From Desulfococcus multivorans (GTDB lineage Bacteria > Desulfobacterota > Desulfobacteria > Desulfobacterales > Desulfococcaceae): a stretch of DNA of 64,000 bases. Under the pieces are notes generated by a model. That model ran no database searches. It was given only the letters and a program-made list of their open reading frames with translations, and was not told where the DNA came from. The DNA is taken from the NCBI RefSeq assembly GCF_001854245.1, contig NZ_CP015381.1:4251001-4315000 (forward strand), in the 5' to 3' direction. The position numbers and the translations under genes are program-made. This document shows, in pieces, positions 42,089-50,839 of this stretch (positions within the stretch are counted from its first letter, which is position 1; every line of letters starts with the position of its first letter).

Positions 42089-43747
42089 TCAGCTGCCCCG
42101 CCGCATCGCCTTGAAGGCGTTGATCAGGCCGTTGGTGGAGCTGTCGTGAACGGTCACGACCCGATCTTCCGTCAGCTCAGGCAGGATCTTCCGAGCCAAC
42201 TGCTTCCCCAGTTCCACGCCCCATTGGTCGAAGCTGAATATGTTCCAGACGACGCCCTGAACGAAGATCTTATGCTCGTACATGGCGATAAGGCTGCCGA
42301 GCACCCGGGGCGTCAACTTCCGAAACAGGATCGAATTCGTGGGACGGTTGCCGGTAAAGACCTTGTGGGGGCGGATCCGCTCGATCTCGTTATCGCTCAT
42401 GCCGGCCGCCGTCAGCTCCGCCGTCACCTCCGCAGGGGTCTTGCCGTTCATCAGCGCCTCGGTCTGGGCAAAAAAGTTGGAGAGCAGAATAGCGTGATGA
42501 TCGCCCACGGGGTTGTGGCTCACGGCCGGCGCCAGGAAATCCGCGGGAATCATCTGGGTTCCCTGATGGATGAGCTGGTAAAAGGCATGTTGGCCGTTGG
42601 TGCCCGGCTCTCCCCAGATGACGGGGCCGGTGGCGTAATCGACGGGACGACCGTTCCGATCGACGGATTTGCCGTTGCTTTCCATGTTGCCCTGCTGGAA
42701 GTAGGCTGGAAATCGATGCATGTACTGGTCGTAGGGCAGGATCACCTCGCTGCGGGCGCCGAAGAAATTGGTGTACCAAACGCCGATCATGGCCAGAATG
42801 ACCGGGATGTTTTCCCCAAGGGGGACGGCCTTGAAATGACGGTCCATCTCGAAGGCCCCCTCCAGAAGCTCCACAAAGCGCTCGTAACCGACATAGCATG
42901 CAATGGAAAGCCCAATGGCCGACCAGAGAGAGTAGCGTCCGCCGACCCAGTCCCAGAAACCGAACATGTTCTCCTGGTGAATGCCGAAGTCCGTCACTGC
43001 GGCAACGTTGGTGGAGATGGCCACGAAATGCCGGGATACGGCGTCACGAGTGCCGGTCCGCTCCAGGAACCATCCCCGGGCGGTGAAGGCGTTGGTCATG
43101 GTCTCCTGGGTGGTGAAGGTTTTGGAGGCGATCATGAAGAGAACGGTTTCGGGGTTGAGTCCCTTCAGGGTTTCGGCGATGTGGGTGCCGTCCACGTTGG
43201 AAACGAAATGGACCGAAAGCCCTTCCCGGGCATAAGGCTTCAGGCATTCGGTGACCATGACCGGACCCAGATCCGATCCACCGATGCCGATGTTGACGAT
43301 ATCGGTAATGCGTTTTCCGGTGTATCCCCGCCACTCTCCGGAAAAGATCTTTTCGGAGAAGGACGCCATTTTCGCGAGGACGCCGTTGACCTCGGGCATG
43401 ACGTCCTTACCGTCGACCACCACGGGCCGGTTCTCGCGGTTCCGGAGGGCCGTATGCAACACGGCCCGCCCCTCGGTCTCGTTGATGGGTGCGCCCGCAA
43501 ACATGTCGGCGACGGCCTCCGGAACGCCGGTCTCCTCGGCCAGTTGCATCAGAAGCCGAAGGGTCTCCGCCGTGATGATGTTTTTGGAGTAGTCGACGAG
43601 GATGTCGCCGAACCGAATGGAAAACCGGGAAAACCGCTCCGGATCCTGCTCGAAAAGCGTCCGCAGGTGGAGCTGCCTTGCCTCCGGATAGTGGGCGCCA
43701 AGGGCTTCCCATGCCCGGGTCTGCCGTGGGTCGATCTTTTTCAGCAT
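42089..43747 (-). CDS. pgi: Glucose-6-phosphate isomerase
   Basis: 552 aa, the long form. Visible signatures: [14 protein letters not shown], the [14 protein letters not shown] region, the [11 protein letters not shown] loop, [20 protein letters not shown] and the C-terminal [24 protein letters not shown]. Interconverts glucose-6-phosphate and fructose-6-phosphate. AAAGGA lies 9 nt before the ATG. Confidence 0.96.
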   Translation of the reverse strand: MLKKIDPRQTRAWEALGAHYPEARQLHLRTLFEQDPERFSRFSIRFGDILVDYSKNIITAETLRLLMQLAEETGVPEAVADMFAGAPINETEGRAVLHTALRNRENRPVVVDGKDVMPEVNGVLAKMASFSEKIFSGEWRGYTGKRITDIVNIGIGGSDLGPVMVTECLKPYAREGLSVHFVSNVDGTHIAETLKGLNPETVLFMIASKTFTTQETMTNAFTARGWFLERTGTRDAVSRHFVAISTNVAAVTDFGIHQENMFGFWDWVGGRYSLWSAIGLSIACYVGYERFVELLEGAFEMDRHFKAVPLGENIPVILAMIGVWYTNFFGARSEVILPYDQYMHRFPAYFQQGNMESNGKSVDRNGRPVDYATGPVIWGEPGTNGQHAFYQLIHQGTQMIPADFLAPAVSHNPVGDHHAILLSNFFAQTEALMNGKTPAEVTAELTAAGMSDNEIERIRPHKVFTGNRPTNSILFRKLTPRVLGSLIAMYEHKIFVQGVVWNIFSFDQWGVELGKQLARKILPELTEDRVVTVHDSSTNGLINAFKAMRRGS

Positions 43748-43820
43748 AAAAGAAGATCCTTTGTTTCCGGGCTGTCGTACGCACCATACCCGGCATCATG
43801 AAACGGTTTGCCGAACCCGT

Positions 43821-44258
43821 TCAACCGCCGCAGGTTTCGGACTGAGATTTAATGGCCAGAAGCAGCTTTCGGGTCAGATGATGAAGTTTGGTGGGCACCC
43901 GAACCAGGCGGCTGATCCAGAGCATCAGGCCGCGAAAGCGCTCGACGCTGGTAAGAATCACCCGACCGTCCCGCTCCTCGAAGATAAAGCGGTGCTCGGC
44001 ATGGACGCCCAGACGGCTTCCAGCCCAGACGACCTCCTTTTCCGGCTCGCACTTGACGATCTCAGGTGCGATCTTGAGGGGAATGCGGTAAGGCCTCAGG
44101 GTGAATGTAAAACAGGTGCCGGGGGCCATCCCGTCGCCCTCGATAAGGCAGCAGTTTTCACACACCGTGTTCCAGTGCTCCCACTCCTCCATCCGGGAAA
44201 AGACCCGCCAGACGACCGAAAGGGGCGCATGGATTTCGATGGATTCCTCGATGATCAT
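43821..44258 (-). CDS. SRPBCC-superfamily protein
   Basis: About 145 aa from the ATG at 44258, preferred for GAGGG upstream over the start at 44279. The pattern IEIHAPLSVVWRVFSRMEEWEHWN is the START/polyketide-cyclase N-terminal signature, and a C-terminal helix follows. Such proteins bind lipids or other hydrophobic molecules. No specific ligand can be named. Confidence 0.8.
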   Translation of the reverse strand: MIIEESIEIHAPLSVVWRVFSRMEEWEHWNTVCENCCLIEGDGMAPGTCFTFTLRPYRIPLKIAPEIVKCEPEKEVVWAGSRLGVHAEHRFIFEERDGRVILTSVERFRGLMLWISRLVRVPTKLHHLTRKLLLAIKSQSETCGG

Positions 44259-44340
44259 GTCAGTCCCTCGCAATGCCATTCTTTATGGCAGATTTGAGGA
44301 GCGGGATCAATACCGTTATTCACGCGATGTTGGGCTTTCA

Positions 44341-44476
44341 GGCGCCGGTGAAGTCAGGGAGAAGTCACGCCCCACGCAATTGCATCAAGGATTCAGGCCT
44401 AAGGGGATGCGGCCGCAGCAATCGTCGCGGTTGTTCCCTTCAGCCGCTTCTCAGTCACCATCACGAAAGTCGAAAA
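44341..44476. repeat. Dispersed intergenic repeat, copy 2
   Basis: It matches 38640-38795 in block order, about 20 bp shorter. Both copies end with a CATCA-GAAAGTCG segment. It may be a small non-autonomous element or a structured RNA element; neither is proven. Confidence 0.6.
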
Positions 44477-44479
44477 AGC

Positions 44480-44517
44480 GTTAATGGTTGATATTAACAC
44501 CTGTTCAAACCTGAACA
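44480..44517. promoter_or_regulatory. Candidate operator: two adjacent palindromes
   Basis: GTTAAT...ATTAAC (44480-44485 with 44493-44498) and TGTTCA-AACC-TGAACA (44502-44517) lie side by side upstream of the Fe-S operon. The second is flanked by ACACC and GGTGT. It looks like a regulator-binding site; the regulator is not in the window. Confidence 0.4.
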
Positions 44518-44664
44518 CATTTTTGGTGTCGATAAAAACGTATCCCTTTAATAATCAAAATATTGTATGAGAATATAGAGAGTGGCATCAAATTTGCTGA
44601 CGGTATATCCGAACAAAAGACCCTATACCCTATTTCCGAAACCTTATCGGTAAACAAGGCGCTT

Positions 44665-45693
44665 ATGAGCAACAAAATATCGCGACGATCCTTTCTCAAA
44701 GGAACCGTTGCCGCGGCAACCGTATCGACGGTCGGATCCTTTTCCCTGCCGTCGGCCGTCAGGGGCGCGACCCCCGATGAGTTGGCAACCCTTATCGATA
44801 TCCGGAAATGCATCGGGTGCGAGGCGTGTGTCGAAGCCTGTCGGGATGCCAACAGCGCTGCGTTTCCGGAACCTCGAAAGCCGTTCCCGAAAATGGTTCC
44901 CGGCAGCGTCAGGATCGAAGACTGGTCCGAAAACCGCGAGGTAAGAGACCGGCTGACGCCCTACAACTGGCTTTTTATCCAGACGGCGGAGGTGACGGTA
45001 AACGGCGAGACGACCACCCTCACGATTCCTCGGCGCTGCATGCACTGCCAGAACCCGCCGTGCGCGAATCTCTGCCCATGGGGGGCCGCCCGGAAGCTCA
45101 AAAACGGCACCACGGTGATTGCGCCGGACATCTGCCTCGGCGGGAAGAAATGTCAGGTCGTCTGTCCGTGGAACATTCCCCAACGGCAGACGGGCGTCGG
45201 CCTCTACCTCGATCTCCTGCCGGCCTATGCCGGAAACGGCGTCATGTACAAATGCCATCGCTGCCACCAACGGATGGCCGAAGGCGAGATGCCGGCCTGC
45301 ATCACGGCATGTCCGGAGGACGTTCAGAAAATCGGACCGCGGGCCGATATCGTCCGGGAGGCTCGGGCCATTGCCCGGGAGATCAACGGGTATGTATACG
45401 GGGAGGCGGAAAACGGCGGCACCAACACCCTGTATGTCTCCCCGGTACCCTTTGCAGAATTGAACCGGGCCTTACAGCAGGGACCTGGAAAACCCCATTT
45501 TGAAGCGGTCCCCGACATGATGGCCGATGCCGACCACCTGGCCGGGGCTATGCTCGTCGCCCCGCTGGCAGGGGTTGCAGGCGCTTTGCTCAAATTTTTC
45601 GGCAAAGGGAAAAACCCTCCTGCCTCGAAAGATCCCTCGACAGAAATCCGCGCGTCACGGAATGACGCACATGCGACGCCCGAGGAGCACTGA
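44665..45693 (+). CDS. Tat-exported four-cluster ferredoxin-type Fe-S protein
   Basis: 342 aa from the ATG at 44665. Twin-arginine signal SRRSFLKGT followed by a hydrophobic stretch. Four Cys groups fit four 4Fe-4S clusters: CIGCEACVEAC, CMHCQNPPCANLCPWG, the CLGGKKCQVVCPW group and CHRCHQRM...CITACPE. This is the layout of DmsB/NrfC/HybA-type electron-transfer subunits. A C-terminal hydrophobic helix (AGAMLVAPLAGVAGALLKFF) may anchor it outside the membrane. Its partners here are a zinc ribbon and a small membrane protein; no molybdopterin or other catalytic subunit is nearby. Confidence 0.85.
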   Translation: MSNKISRRSFLKGTVAAATVSTVGSFSLPSAVRGATPDELATLIDIRKCIGCEACVEACRDANSAAFPEPRKPFPKMVPGSVRIEDWSENREVRDRLTPYNWLFIQTAEVTVNGETTTLTIPRRCMHCQNPPCANLCPWGAARKLKNGTTVIAPDICLGGKKCQVVCPWNIPQRQTGVGLYLDLLPAYAGNGVMYKCHRCHQRMAEGEMPACITACPEDVQKIGPRADIVREARAIAREINGYVYGEAENGGTNTLYVSPVPFAELNRALQQGPGKPHFEAVPDMMADADHLAGAMLVAPLAGVAGALLKFFGKGKNPPASKDPSTEIRASRNDAHATPEEH

Positions 45694-45695
45694 AC

Positions 45696-45878
45696 ATGGC
45701 GATAAACAACTACAAATGCCGGATATGCCATCAATATTTTGAAATTCGGACGGCAGATGACAATGCAGTTCCAGACATCGCCTGCCCCAAATGCCGGAGC
45801 AGAGAGGTCGAAAAAGTCGAGAAAAAGACAGGCATTTCGACCACCCTGTTCCCCGCCCTCGGCGGACGCTTCACCTGA
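45696..45878 (+). CDS. Small zinc-ribbon protein
   Basis: 60 aa with CRICHQYF and CPKCRS, two Cys pairs making a rubredoxin/FmdB-like zinc or iron site. It starts 3 bp after the stop of the Fe-S gene. Role unknown; a maturation or electron-transfer helper of the neighbouring module is possible. Confidence 0.7.
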   Translation: MAINNYKCRICHQYFEIRTADDNAVPDIACPKCRSREVEKVEKKTGISTTLFPALGGRFT

Positions 45879-45939
45879 GCCCGCTGAGCACCGGCGGCGG
45901 TCGCCGCCCGGAACCGTTTTCATCCAAGGAATCATCTTC

Positions 45940-46389
45940 ATGAGGTACCACCGCATCAAAGCCATATACATAACCATGCTGTTCTTTATGGGTCTCACGG
46001 GTCTCGCCCAGATGCCCATCTTCAAACGCTACCATATCGCCGACATCCCCGGCCTGGGGTGGTTGGCGGACTTCTACCTGACCCACCGCCTCCACTACCT
46101 CGGGGCGATTCTTCTGCTGGCCTTCTTCGCCTATATCGGCCTGGACTATTTGCTTGAGCGACGAAAACGATACCGTTTGACAGGCGCCGCCCGAGTCCGC
46201 CTGATCCTGATTTGCTGCATCACCACCACCGGGGTTTTCCGGGTGCTCAAGAACCTGCCCGATGTCGGCTTTTCACCCGGTTTCACGCTGTTCATCGACA
46301 TCGCCCACCTGTCCTCCATGATGGGCCTGGTGCTTGCAGGAAGCGTTTTCCTGGTGATGAAACAGGTATGGATTGCTCCGCGGGCCTGA
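45940..46389 (+). CDS. Small membrane protein, possible cytochrome-b-like anchor
   Basis: 149 aa from the ATG at 45940 (AAGGA about 10 nt upstream); the longer frame to 45739 overlaps the zinc-ribbon gene. Four hydrophobic segments (about 9-25, 55-70, 85-100, 115-135) contain several His residues (THRLHYLGAILLL, IDIAHLSSMMGL), compatible with haem binding as in diheme anchor subunits of formate-dehydrogenase-like or cytochrome b561-like type. It probably holds the Tat Fe-S protein to the membrane and passes electrons to quinone; this is an inference. Confidence 0.65.
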   Translation: MRYHRIKAIYITMLFFMGLTGLAQMPIFKRYHIADIPGLGWLADFYLTHRLHYLGAILLLAFFAYIGLDYLLERRKRYRLTGAARVRLILICCITTTGVFRVLKNLPDVGFSPGFTLFIDIAHLSSMMGLVLAGSVFLVMKQVWIAPRA

Positions 46390-46470
46390 CCCCCTTGCCG
46401 ACAAGGGAAAATTTCAGGCTTGCATTTTAGCGATAATCCTGTATGAAGAACAAAATCTGTTCTCACGTTT

Positions 46471-46696
46471 GTTGCCGGTGCCCTCTTTTTCGAGGGATAA
46501 TAGGGAACACGGTGAAATTCCGTGACGCTGGACCAGCGCTGTAAGCGGGAACCGAGGCTGCAAAATGTCACTGATCCGAGAGGATCGGGAAGGCGCGGCC
46601 GAGGGTAGGAACGTTCAGATAACGATTTACGATAAGGCTGATCGAAACCGTTGTCCGGGCGTCTGATGATCCGCAAGTCAGAAGACCTGCCGCAAC
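46471..46696 (+). promoter_or_regulatory. Cobalamin riboswitch
   Basis: Conserved core GGGAACACGGTGAAATTCCG (46503-46522) and B12 box AAGTCAGAAGACCTGCC (46675-46691) are present in the right order, and the ends pair as helix P1 (GTTGC 46471-46475 with GCAAC 46692-46696). A terminator follows 23 bp later, so cobamide binding should stop transcription of the downstream bzaF-like gene and cobT. Confidence 0.92.
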
Positions 46697-46718
46697 AACC
46701 ACACGGTATATCGTCCAC

Positions 46719-46763
46719 AAAACCGTGTCACAGGGTGTTTCCCTGTGACACGGTTTTTTTTTT
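46719..46763 (+). terminator. Riboswitch-controlled rho-independent terminator
   Basis: AACCGTGTCACAGGG (46721-46735) pairs perfectly with CCCTGTGACACGGTT (46741-46755) around TGTTT, followed by a run of T to 46763. It lies between the riboswitch and the first gene, the expected place for an expression platform. Confidence 0.92.
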
Positions 46764-46795
46764 GAGGAAAACACCAGATTGATGGGAGCACACAA

Positions 46796-48115
46796 ATGAA
46801 GACACAGATCGAACTGGCCAGAGAAGGGGTCGTGACCCCACAGATGGAGATTGTCGCCCGAAATGAAAACAGCGAACCCGGAGATATCCGGCGACAGGTG
46901 GCCCTGGGCGAGGTCGTCATCGCCCACCACCCTCAGCGAAAGCACCAGCGGGTGGTGGGGATCGGATCGGGCTTGAGAACCAAAGTGAACGGTTCCATCG
47001 GCACATCCTCGGATATCTGCGACATCGACCTGGAAGTCAAAAAAGCCCGGGCGGTCCAGGAAGAAGGTGCCGACACCCTGATGGAGCTGTCGGCCGGCGG
47101 CGATCTCGACGCGGTACGCCGGGCCGTCCTGGCCGATTGCGATCTGCCGGTGGGCAACGTTCCCCTTTACCAGGCCTTCTGCGAGGCGGCCCGTAAGTAC
47201 CGGAATCCCAACAAGCTGGACCCCGAATATCTCTTCGAACTCATCGAACGGCAGCTGGCCGACGGCATCTCCTTCATGGCCATCCACTGCGGTATCAATC
47301 AATTCAGTATCGAACGTCTCAAAAAACAGGGCTTCCGATACGGCGGGCTGGTTTCCAAGGGCGGCACCTTCATGGTCTCGTGGATGGAATACAACCAGAA
47401 GGAAAACCCCCTCTACGAGCAATTCGACCGGGTCTGCGCCCTGATGAAAAAGTACGACGCCGTCCTCTCCCTGGGCAACGGGATCCGGGCCGGCGCCATC
47501 CACGACAGCCACGACCGGGCCCAGATGGCGGAGATGATCATCAACTGCGAACTGGCCGAGCTGGGACGCGAGATGGGCTGTCAGATGATGGTCGAGGGAC
47601 CGGGGCATGTGCCCCTGGACGAGATCGCGGGCAACATCATGCTGGAAAAACGGATGAGCGGCAACGCACCCTACTATGTCCTGGGACCACTGCCCGCCGA
47701 CTGCGGGGCCGGCTACGACCACGTCACCGCGGCCATCGGAGCGGCAAACGCCGCCCGGCACGGCGCCGATCTTATATGTTACATCACCCCGGCCGAGCAT
47801 CTGGCCCTGCCCAACGAGGCCGACGTCCGGGAAGGGGTCCGGATCACGCGCCTGGCGGTCCACATCGGCGACGTTGCCAAATACCCCAAACGCCGGGAGC
47901 AGGAGAAGCAGGTCTCCCTGGCCCGTCGGGACACCCGCTGGGAAGATCAGCTCAGGTTGCTGATGTTCCCGGACCGCGCCGAGGAGATTCGAAAAAGCCG
48001 GAGTCCGGAAAACGAAAAAACCTGCACCATGTGCGGGAATTTCTGCGCCATGGAACGGGGCCTGTCGCTTTTCGAAAAGGATATCAGGGGAGACAAGATT
48101 TCGCTGTCGCTGTGA
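46796..48115 (+). CDS. bzaF: BzaF-like 5-hydroxybenzimidazole synthase (ThiC paralogue)
   Basis: 439 aa, radical SAM of the ThiC family: REGVVTPQM, KVNGSIGTSSDI, MELSAGGDL, EGPGHVPLDEI and ITPAEHLALP match. Thiamine ThiC converts aminoimidazole ribotide to the thiamine pyrimidine; the paralogue BzaF converts the same substrate to 5-hydroxybenzimidazole, the cobamide lower ligand in some anaerobes. Three things favour BzaF: the cobalamin riboswitch, cobT directly downstream, and a C-terminal cluster motif CTMCGNFC with Cys-x2-Cys-x3-Cys spacing, one residue shorter than in ThiC. ThiC itself cannot be excluded without a tree. Confidence 0.82.
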   Translation: MKTQIELAREGVVTPQMEIVARNENSEPGDIRRQVALGEVVIAHHPQRKHQRVVGIGSGLRTKVNGSIGTSSDICDIDLEVKKARAVQEEGADTLMELSAGGDLDAVRRAVLADCDLPVGNVPLYQAFCEAARKYRNPNKLDPEYLFELIERQLADGISFMAIHCGINQFSIERLKKQGFRYGGLVSKGGTFMVSWMEYNQKENPLYEQFDRVCALMKKYDAVLSLGNGIRAGAIHDSHDRAQMAEMIINCELAELGREMGCQMMVEGPGHVPLDEIAGNIMLEKRMSGNAPYYVLGPLPADCGAGYDHVTAAIGAANAARHGADLICYITPAEHLALPNEADVREGVRITRLAVHIGDVAKYPKRREQEKQVSLARRDTRWEDQLRLLMFPDRAEEIRKSRSPENEKTCTMCGNFCAMERGLSLFEKDIRGDKISLSL

Positions 48116-48214
48116 GAACGACGCCCCGAACACCAACGCTGCACGCCGGTTCCTTTTCCCACAGGATATGCGGATGTGTGATCAACACCACCAATGAAGA
48201 ACGGAGAAACAGGC

Positions 48215-49273
48215 ATGAGACTACTGGAACATACGATTCAACGCATCACGGCGCCCAACGCCGATGCATACGGCGCCGCCAGAGAGCGGCTCAGAAACCA
48301 GGCCCGCCCGGCGGGGAGCCTTGGCATCCTGGAGGAGGTGGGGGCTCGTCTGGCCGGCATTTTCGGTACGATCGACGTTCGTCTCGACAGGAAGATTGTG
48401 ATCACCTGCGCCGGAGACCATGGGATCTGCGCCGAGGGCGTAAGCCGTTTCCCCCAAAAGGTGACCCCCCAAATGGTCTACAATTTCGTGGGCGGCGGTG
48501 CGTCCGTCAGTGTCCTGGCCCGCCATGCCGGAGCGGAAGTCCGGGTGGCGGATCTGGGGGTTGACTGGGATTTCGCGCCGGATTTACCTATTTACCACAA
48601 AAAGGTCCGAAAAGGCACGGCCAACTTCGCCGCGGTGCCGGCCATGACACGGGAGGAGGCTGTCCGCAGCATCGAGGCCGGCATCGAAATCGTCGACGAA
48701 CTGACGGCCGAAGGTCCGGTGCATCTTATCGGCACGGGGGACATGGGCATCGGCAACACCTCGCCCTCCACCGCCATCATCGCGGCCTATTCGAACATTC
48801 CCGTGCCGGAGTTGACCGGTCGGGGAACCGGAATCGACGATGACGGACTCCGGAAAAAGATCGCGGCCATCGAAAAGGGTCTCGCGCTGCACCGGCCCGA
48901 TCCCAAGGACCCTGTGGGCGTCCTCGAAAAGGTCGGCGGGCTTGAGATCGGCGGCCTGGCCGGGCTGGTCATCGGCGCTGCGGCCCACGGCATTCCCGTG
49001 GTCTGCGACGGCCTCATCGCCACCGCCGGCGCCCTGATCGCCTGCGAGCTCGCACCGTCGGCCCGGCCCTATCTTTTCGCCGGCCACAACAGCGTAGAGG
49101 TCGGCCACCGTTACATGCTCGAACATCTGGGCCTTCAGCCTCTACTTCACCTGGAATTCCGCCTGGGAGAAGGCACCGGCGCCGCCCTGGCCATGACGCT
49201 CATGGACGCCGCAACCCGCATCCTGGCCGAAATCAAAACCTTTGCGGAGGTCGGGATCAACGACGCCCAGTAA
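48215..49273 (+). CDS. cobT: Nicotinate-nucleotide-dimethylbenzimidazole phosphoribosyltransferase CobT
   Basis: 352 aa from the ATG at 48215 (GGAG upstream; an ATG at 48194 is less likely). CobT activates the lower ligand base to its alpha-ribotide. Visible: ARPAGSLGILEE, CAGDHGICAEGVS, GTGDMGIGNTSPS and RLGEGTGAALAM with the catalytic Glu. Following the bzaF-like gene under one riboswitch, it should accept 5-hydroxybenzimidazole. Confidence 0.95.
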   Translation: MRLLEHTIQRITAPNADAYGAARERLRNQARPAGSLGILEEVGARLAGIFGTIDVRLDRKIVITCAGDHGICAEGVSRFPQKVTPQMVYNFVGGGASVSVLARHAGAEVRVADLGVDWDFAPDLPIYHKKVRKGTANFAAVPAMTREEAVRSIEAGIEIVDELTAEGPVHLIGTGDMGIGNTSPSTAIIAAYSNIPVPELTGRGTGIDDDGLRKKIAAIEKGLALHRPDPKDPVGVLEKVGGLEIGGLAGLVIGAAAHGIPVVCDGLIATAGALIACELAPSARPYLFAGHNSVEVGHRYMLEHLGLQPLLHLEFRLGEGTGAALAMTLMDAATRILAEIKTFAEVGINDAQ

Positions 49274-49337
49274 AGATCGCCTTTCCCGAAGAGCGGATCG
49301 CTTCGAACCCCTGAAGGCGGCACCGCGGAGGGATCGC

Positions 49338-49363
49338 CCCCGCTCCGGACAGCCGGAGCGGGG
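49338..49363. terminator. Hairpin between convergent cobT and glnA
   Basis: CCCCGCTCCGG (49338-49348) pairs perfectly with CCGGAGCGGGG (49353-49363) around ACAG. There is no long T run on either side, so it is a hairpin at a convergent gene border rather than a textbook terminator. Confidence 0.55.
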
Positions 49364-49383
49364 ACAAAAGGAAAGATTGCGGA

Positions 49384-50802
49384 CTAAATATCGAAATAGA
49401 GAAAGAATTCATGAGGATGGGGACGCAAATTTACAGCGTTCACCTCCTTGGTGGTCTTGTAGCTGATCCATTTTTCAATGACGTCGGGGGTAAAAACATC
49501 ACCTTTGAGCAAAAACTCGTGGTCGGCCTTGAGGGCGGCCAGGGCCTCCGGCAGCGAGCCCGGCGCGGAGGGAATTTCCGCCAGCTCTTCCGGCGGCAGG
49601 CCATAGATGTCCTTGTCGAGGGGAGACCCGGGATCGATCTTGTTTTCGATGCCGTCCAAGGCCGCCATGAGAACGGCCGAGAAGGCCAGGTAGCCGTTGC
49701 AGGACGGATCGGGCGTTCTGAATTCGATGCGCTTGGCCTTTGGCGAAGCTGAATACATGGGAATTCGGACGGCGGCGCTGCGATTCCGACTGGAGTAGGC
49801 CAGGTTGACCGGCGCCTCGAATCCGGGCACCAACCGCTTATAGGAATTGGTGGTCGGGTTGGTGAAAGCGCACACCGCCGAACAGTGTTTCAGAATGCCG
49901 CCGATGGCCCAGAGGGCTTCCTGGGAGACGCCGGCGTATTTATCACCCGCAAAGAGGGGGGTGCCGTCTTTCCATATGCTGAGATGCGTGTGCATACCGC
50001 TCCCATTGTCTTCGAACAGGGGTTTGGGCATGAATGTGACCGTATGACCGTGTTTGTATGCGACGTTCTTGAGAACATACTTGAACCAGACCATCTGATC
50101 GCCCATCTGCAGCAGCGGGGCGAACCGCATGTCGATCTCCGACTGACCCGCGGTGGCCACCTCGTGATGCTGACATTCGACGACAATCCCGAGATCCTGA
50201 AGGGTCAGCATCATCTCGGAACGGAGGTCCTGGAATTTGTCCATGGGCGGCACGGGAAAGTAGGCCTCCTTGTGGCGAGGTTTATAGGCCTGATTCGGCA
50301 TTTCGTCGCGACCCGAGTTCCAGATGCCCTCCACTGAGTCGACCTCGTAAAAGGCACTGTTGCTGCGTGATTCGAACTGCACGTTGTCAAAAATGAAAAA
50401 CTCCGCTTCGGGTCCGATAAAGGCCGTATCTCCAATACCGGTGCTTCTGAGGTAGGCCTCGGCCTTCTGAGCGATATGCCGGGGGTCGCGGCTGTAAGGC
50501 TCTCGAGTGATGGGATCGGCAATATTGCCGATGAGCACGAGGGTCGGATCGGCGAAAAAAGGATCCATCCTGGCGGTGGCGGGATCCGGAATGACCAGCA
50601 TGTCCGATGCATTGATGGGCTGCCAGCCGCGAATACTCGATCCGTCGAAGCCGTAGCCGTCCTCGAAAGTGGAAACATCCAGTTCACTGATGGGCACGGA
50701 AAAATGCTGCCACACGCCGGGGAAATCCATAAATCGGATATCAACCACTTTGACCTTGTTTTCCTTTGCCATTGCGATGACGTTTTCAGGTGTCATTGTC
50801 AT
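49384..50802 (-). CDS. glnA: Glutamine synthetase type I
   Basis: 472 aa. Signatures: [51 protein letters not shown] and the segment [12 protein letters not shown], whose Tyr corresponds to the adenylylation site of GSI-beta. It assimilates ammonia into glutamine. The neighbouring glnD (PII uridylyltransferase) fits control by the PII and adenylylation cascade. AAGGAGATG precedes the ATG. glnB is not in the window. Confidence 0.96.
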   Translation of the reverse strand: MTMTPENVIAMAKENKVKVVDIRFMDFPGVWQHFSVPISELDVSTFEDGYGFDGSSIRGWQPINASDMLVIPDPATARMDPFFADPTLVLIGNIADPITREPYSRDPRHIAQKAEAYLRSTGIGDTAFIGPEAEFFIFDNVQFESRSNSAFYEVDSVEGIWNSGRDEMPNQAYKPRHKEAYFPVPPMDKFQDLRSEMMLTLQDLGIVVECQHHEVATAGQSEIDMRFAPLLQMGDQMVWFKYVLKNVAYKHGHTVTFMPKPLFEDNGSGMHTHLSIWKDGTPLFAGDKYAGVSQEALWAIGGILKHCSAVCAFTNPTTNSYKRLVPGFEAPVNLAYSSRNRSAAVRIPMYSASPKAKRIEFRTPDPSCNGYLAFSAVLMAALDGIENKIDPGSPLDKDIYGLPPEELAEIPSAPGSLPEALAALKADHEFLLKGDVFTPDVIEKWISYKTTKEVNAVNLRPHPHEFFLYFDI

Positions 50803-50839
50803 TTACATCTCCTTATTCATGTTCATGGGTATATTGAAA

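Larger units (their letters stand above)
44259..44664. other. Intergenic region with dispersed repeat and tandem palindromes
   Basis: The left part holds copy 2 of the dispersed repeat (44341-44476). The right part has two small palindromes (44480-44498 and 44502-44517) followed by AT-rich DNA leading to the Fe-S gene. No gene is seen; the frame extension at 44563 lacks a ribosome site. Confidence 0.6.

Noticed and set aside
42065-43801. 578-codon open frame opposite pgi
   Set aside because: Antisense shadow of an unmistakable pgi gene.
46568-48136. 522-codon frame opposite the bzaF-like gene and riboswitch
   Set aside because: It would cover a riboswitch and terminator; the forward gene has ThiC-family motifs.
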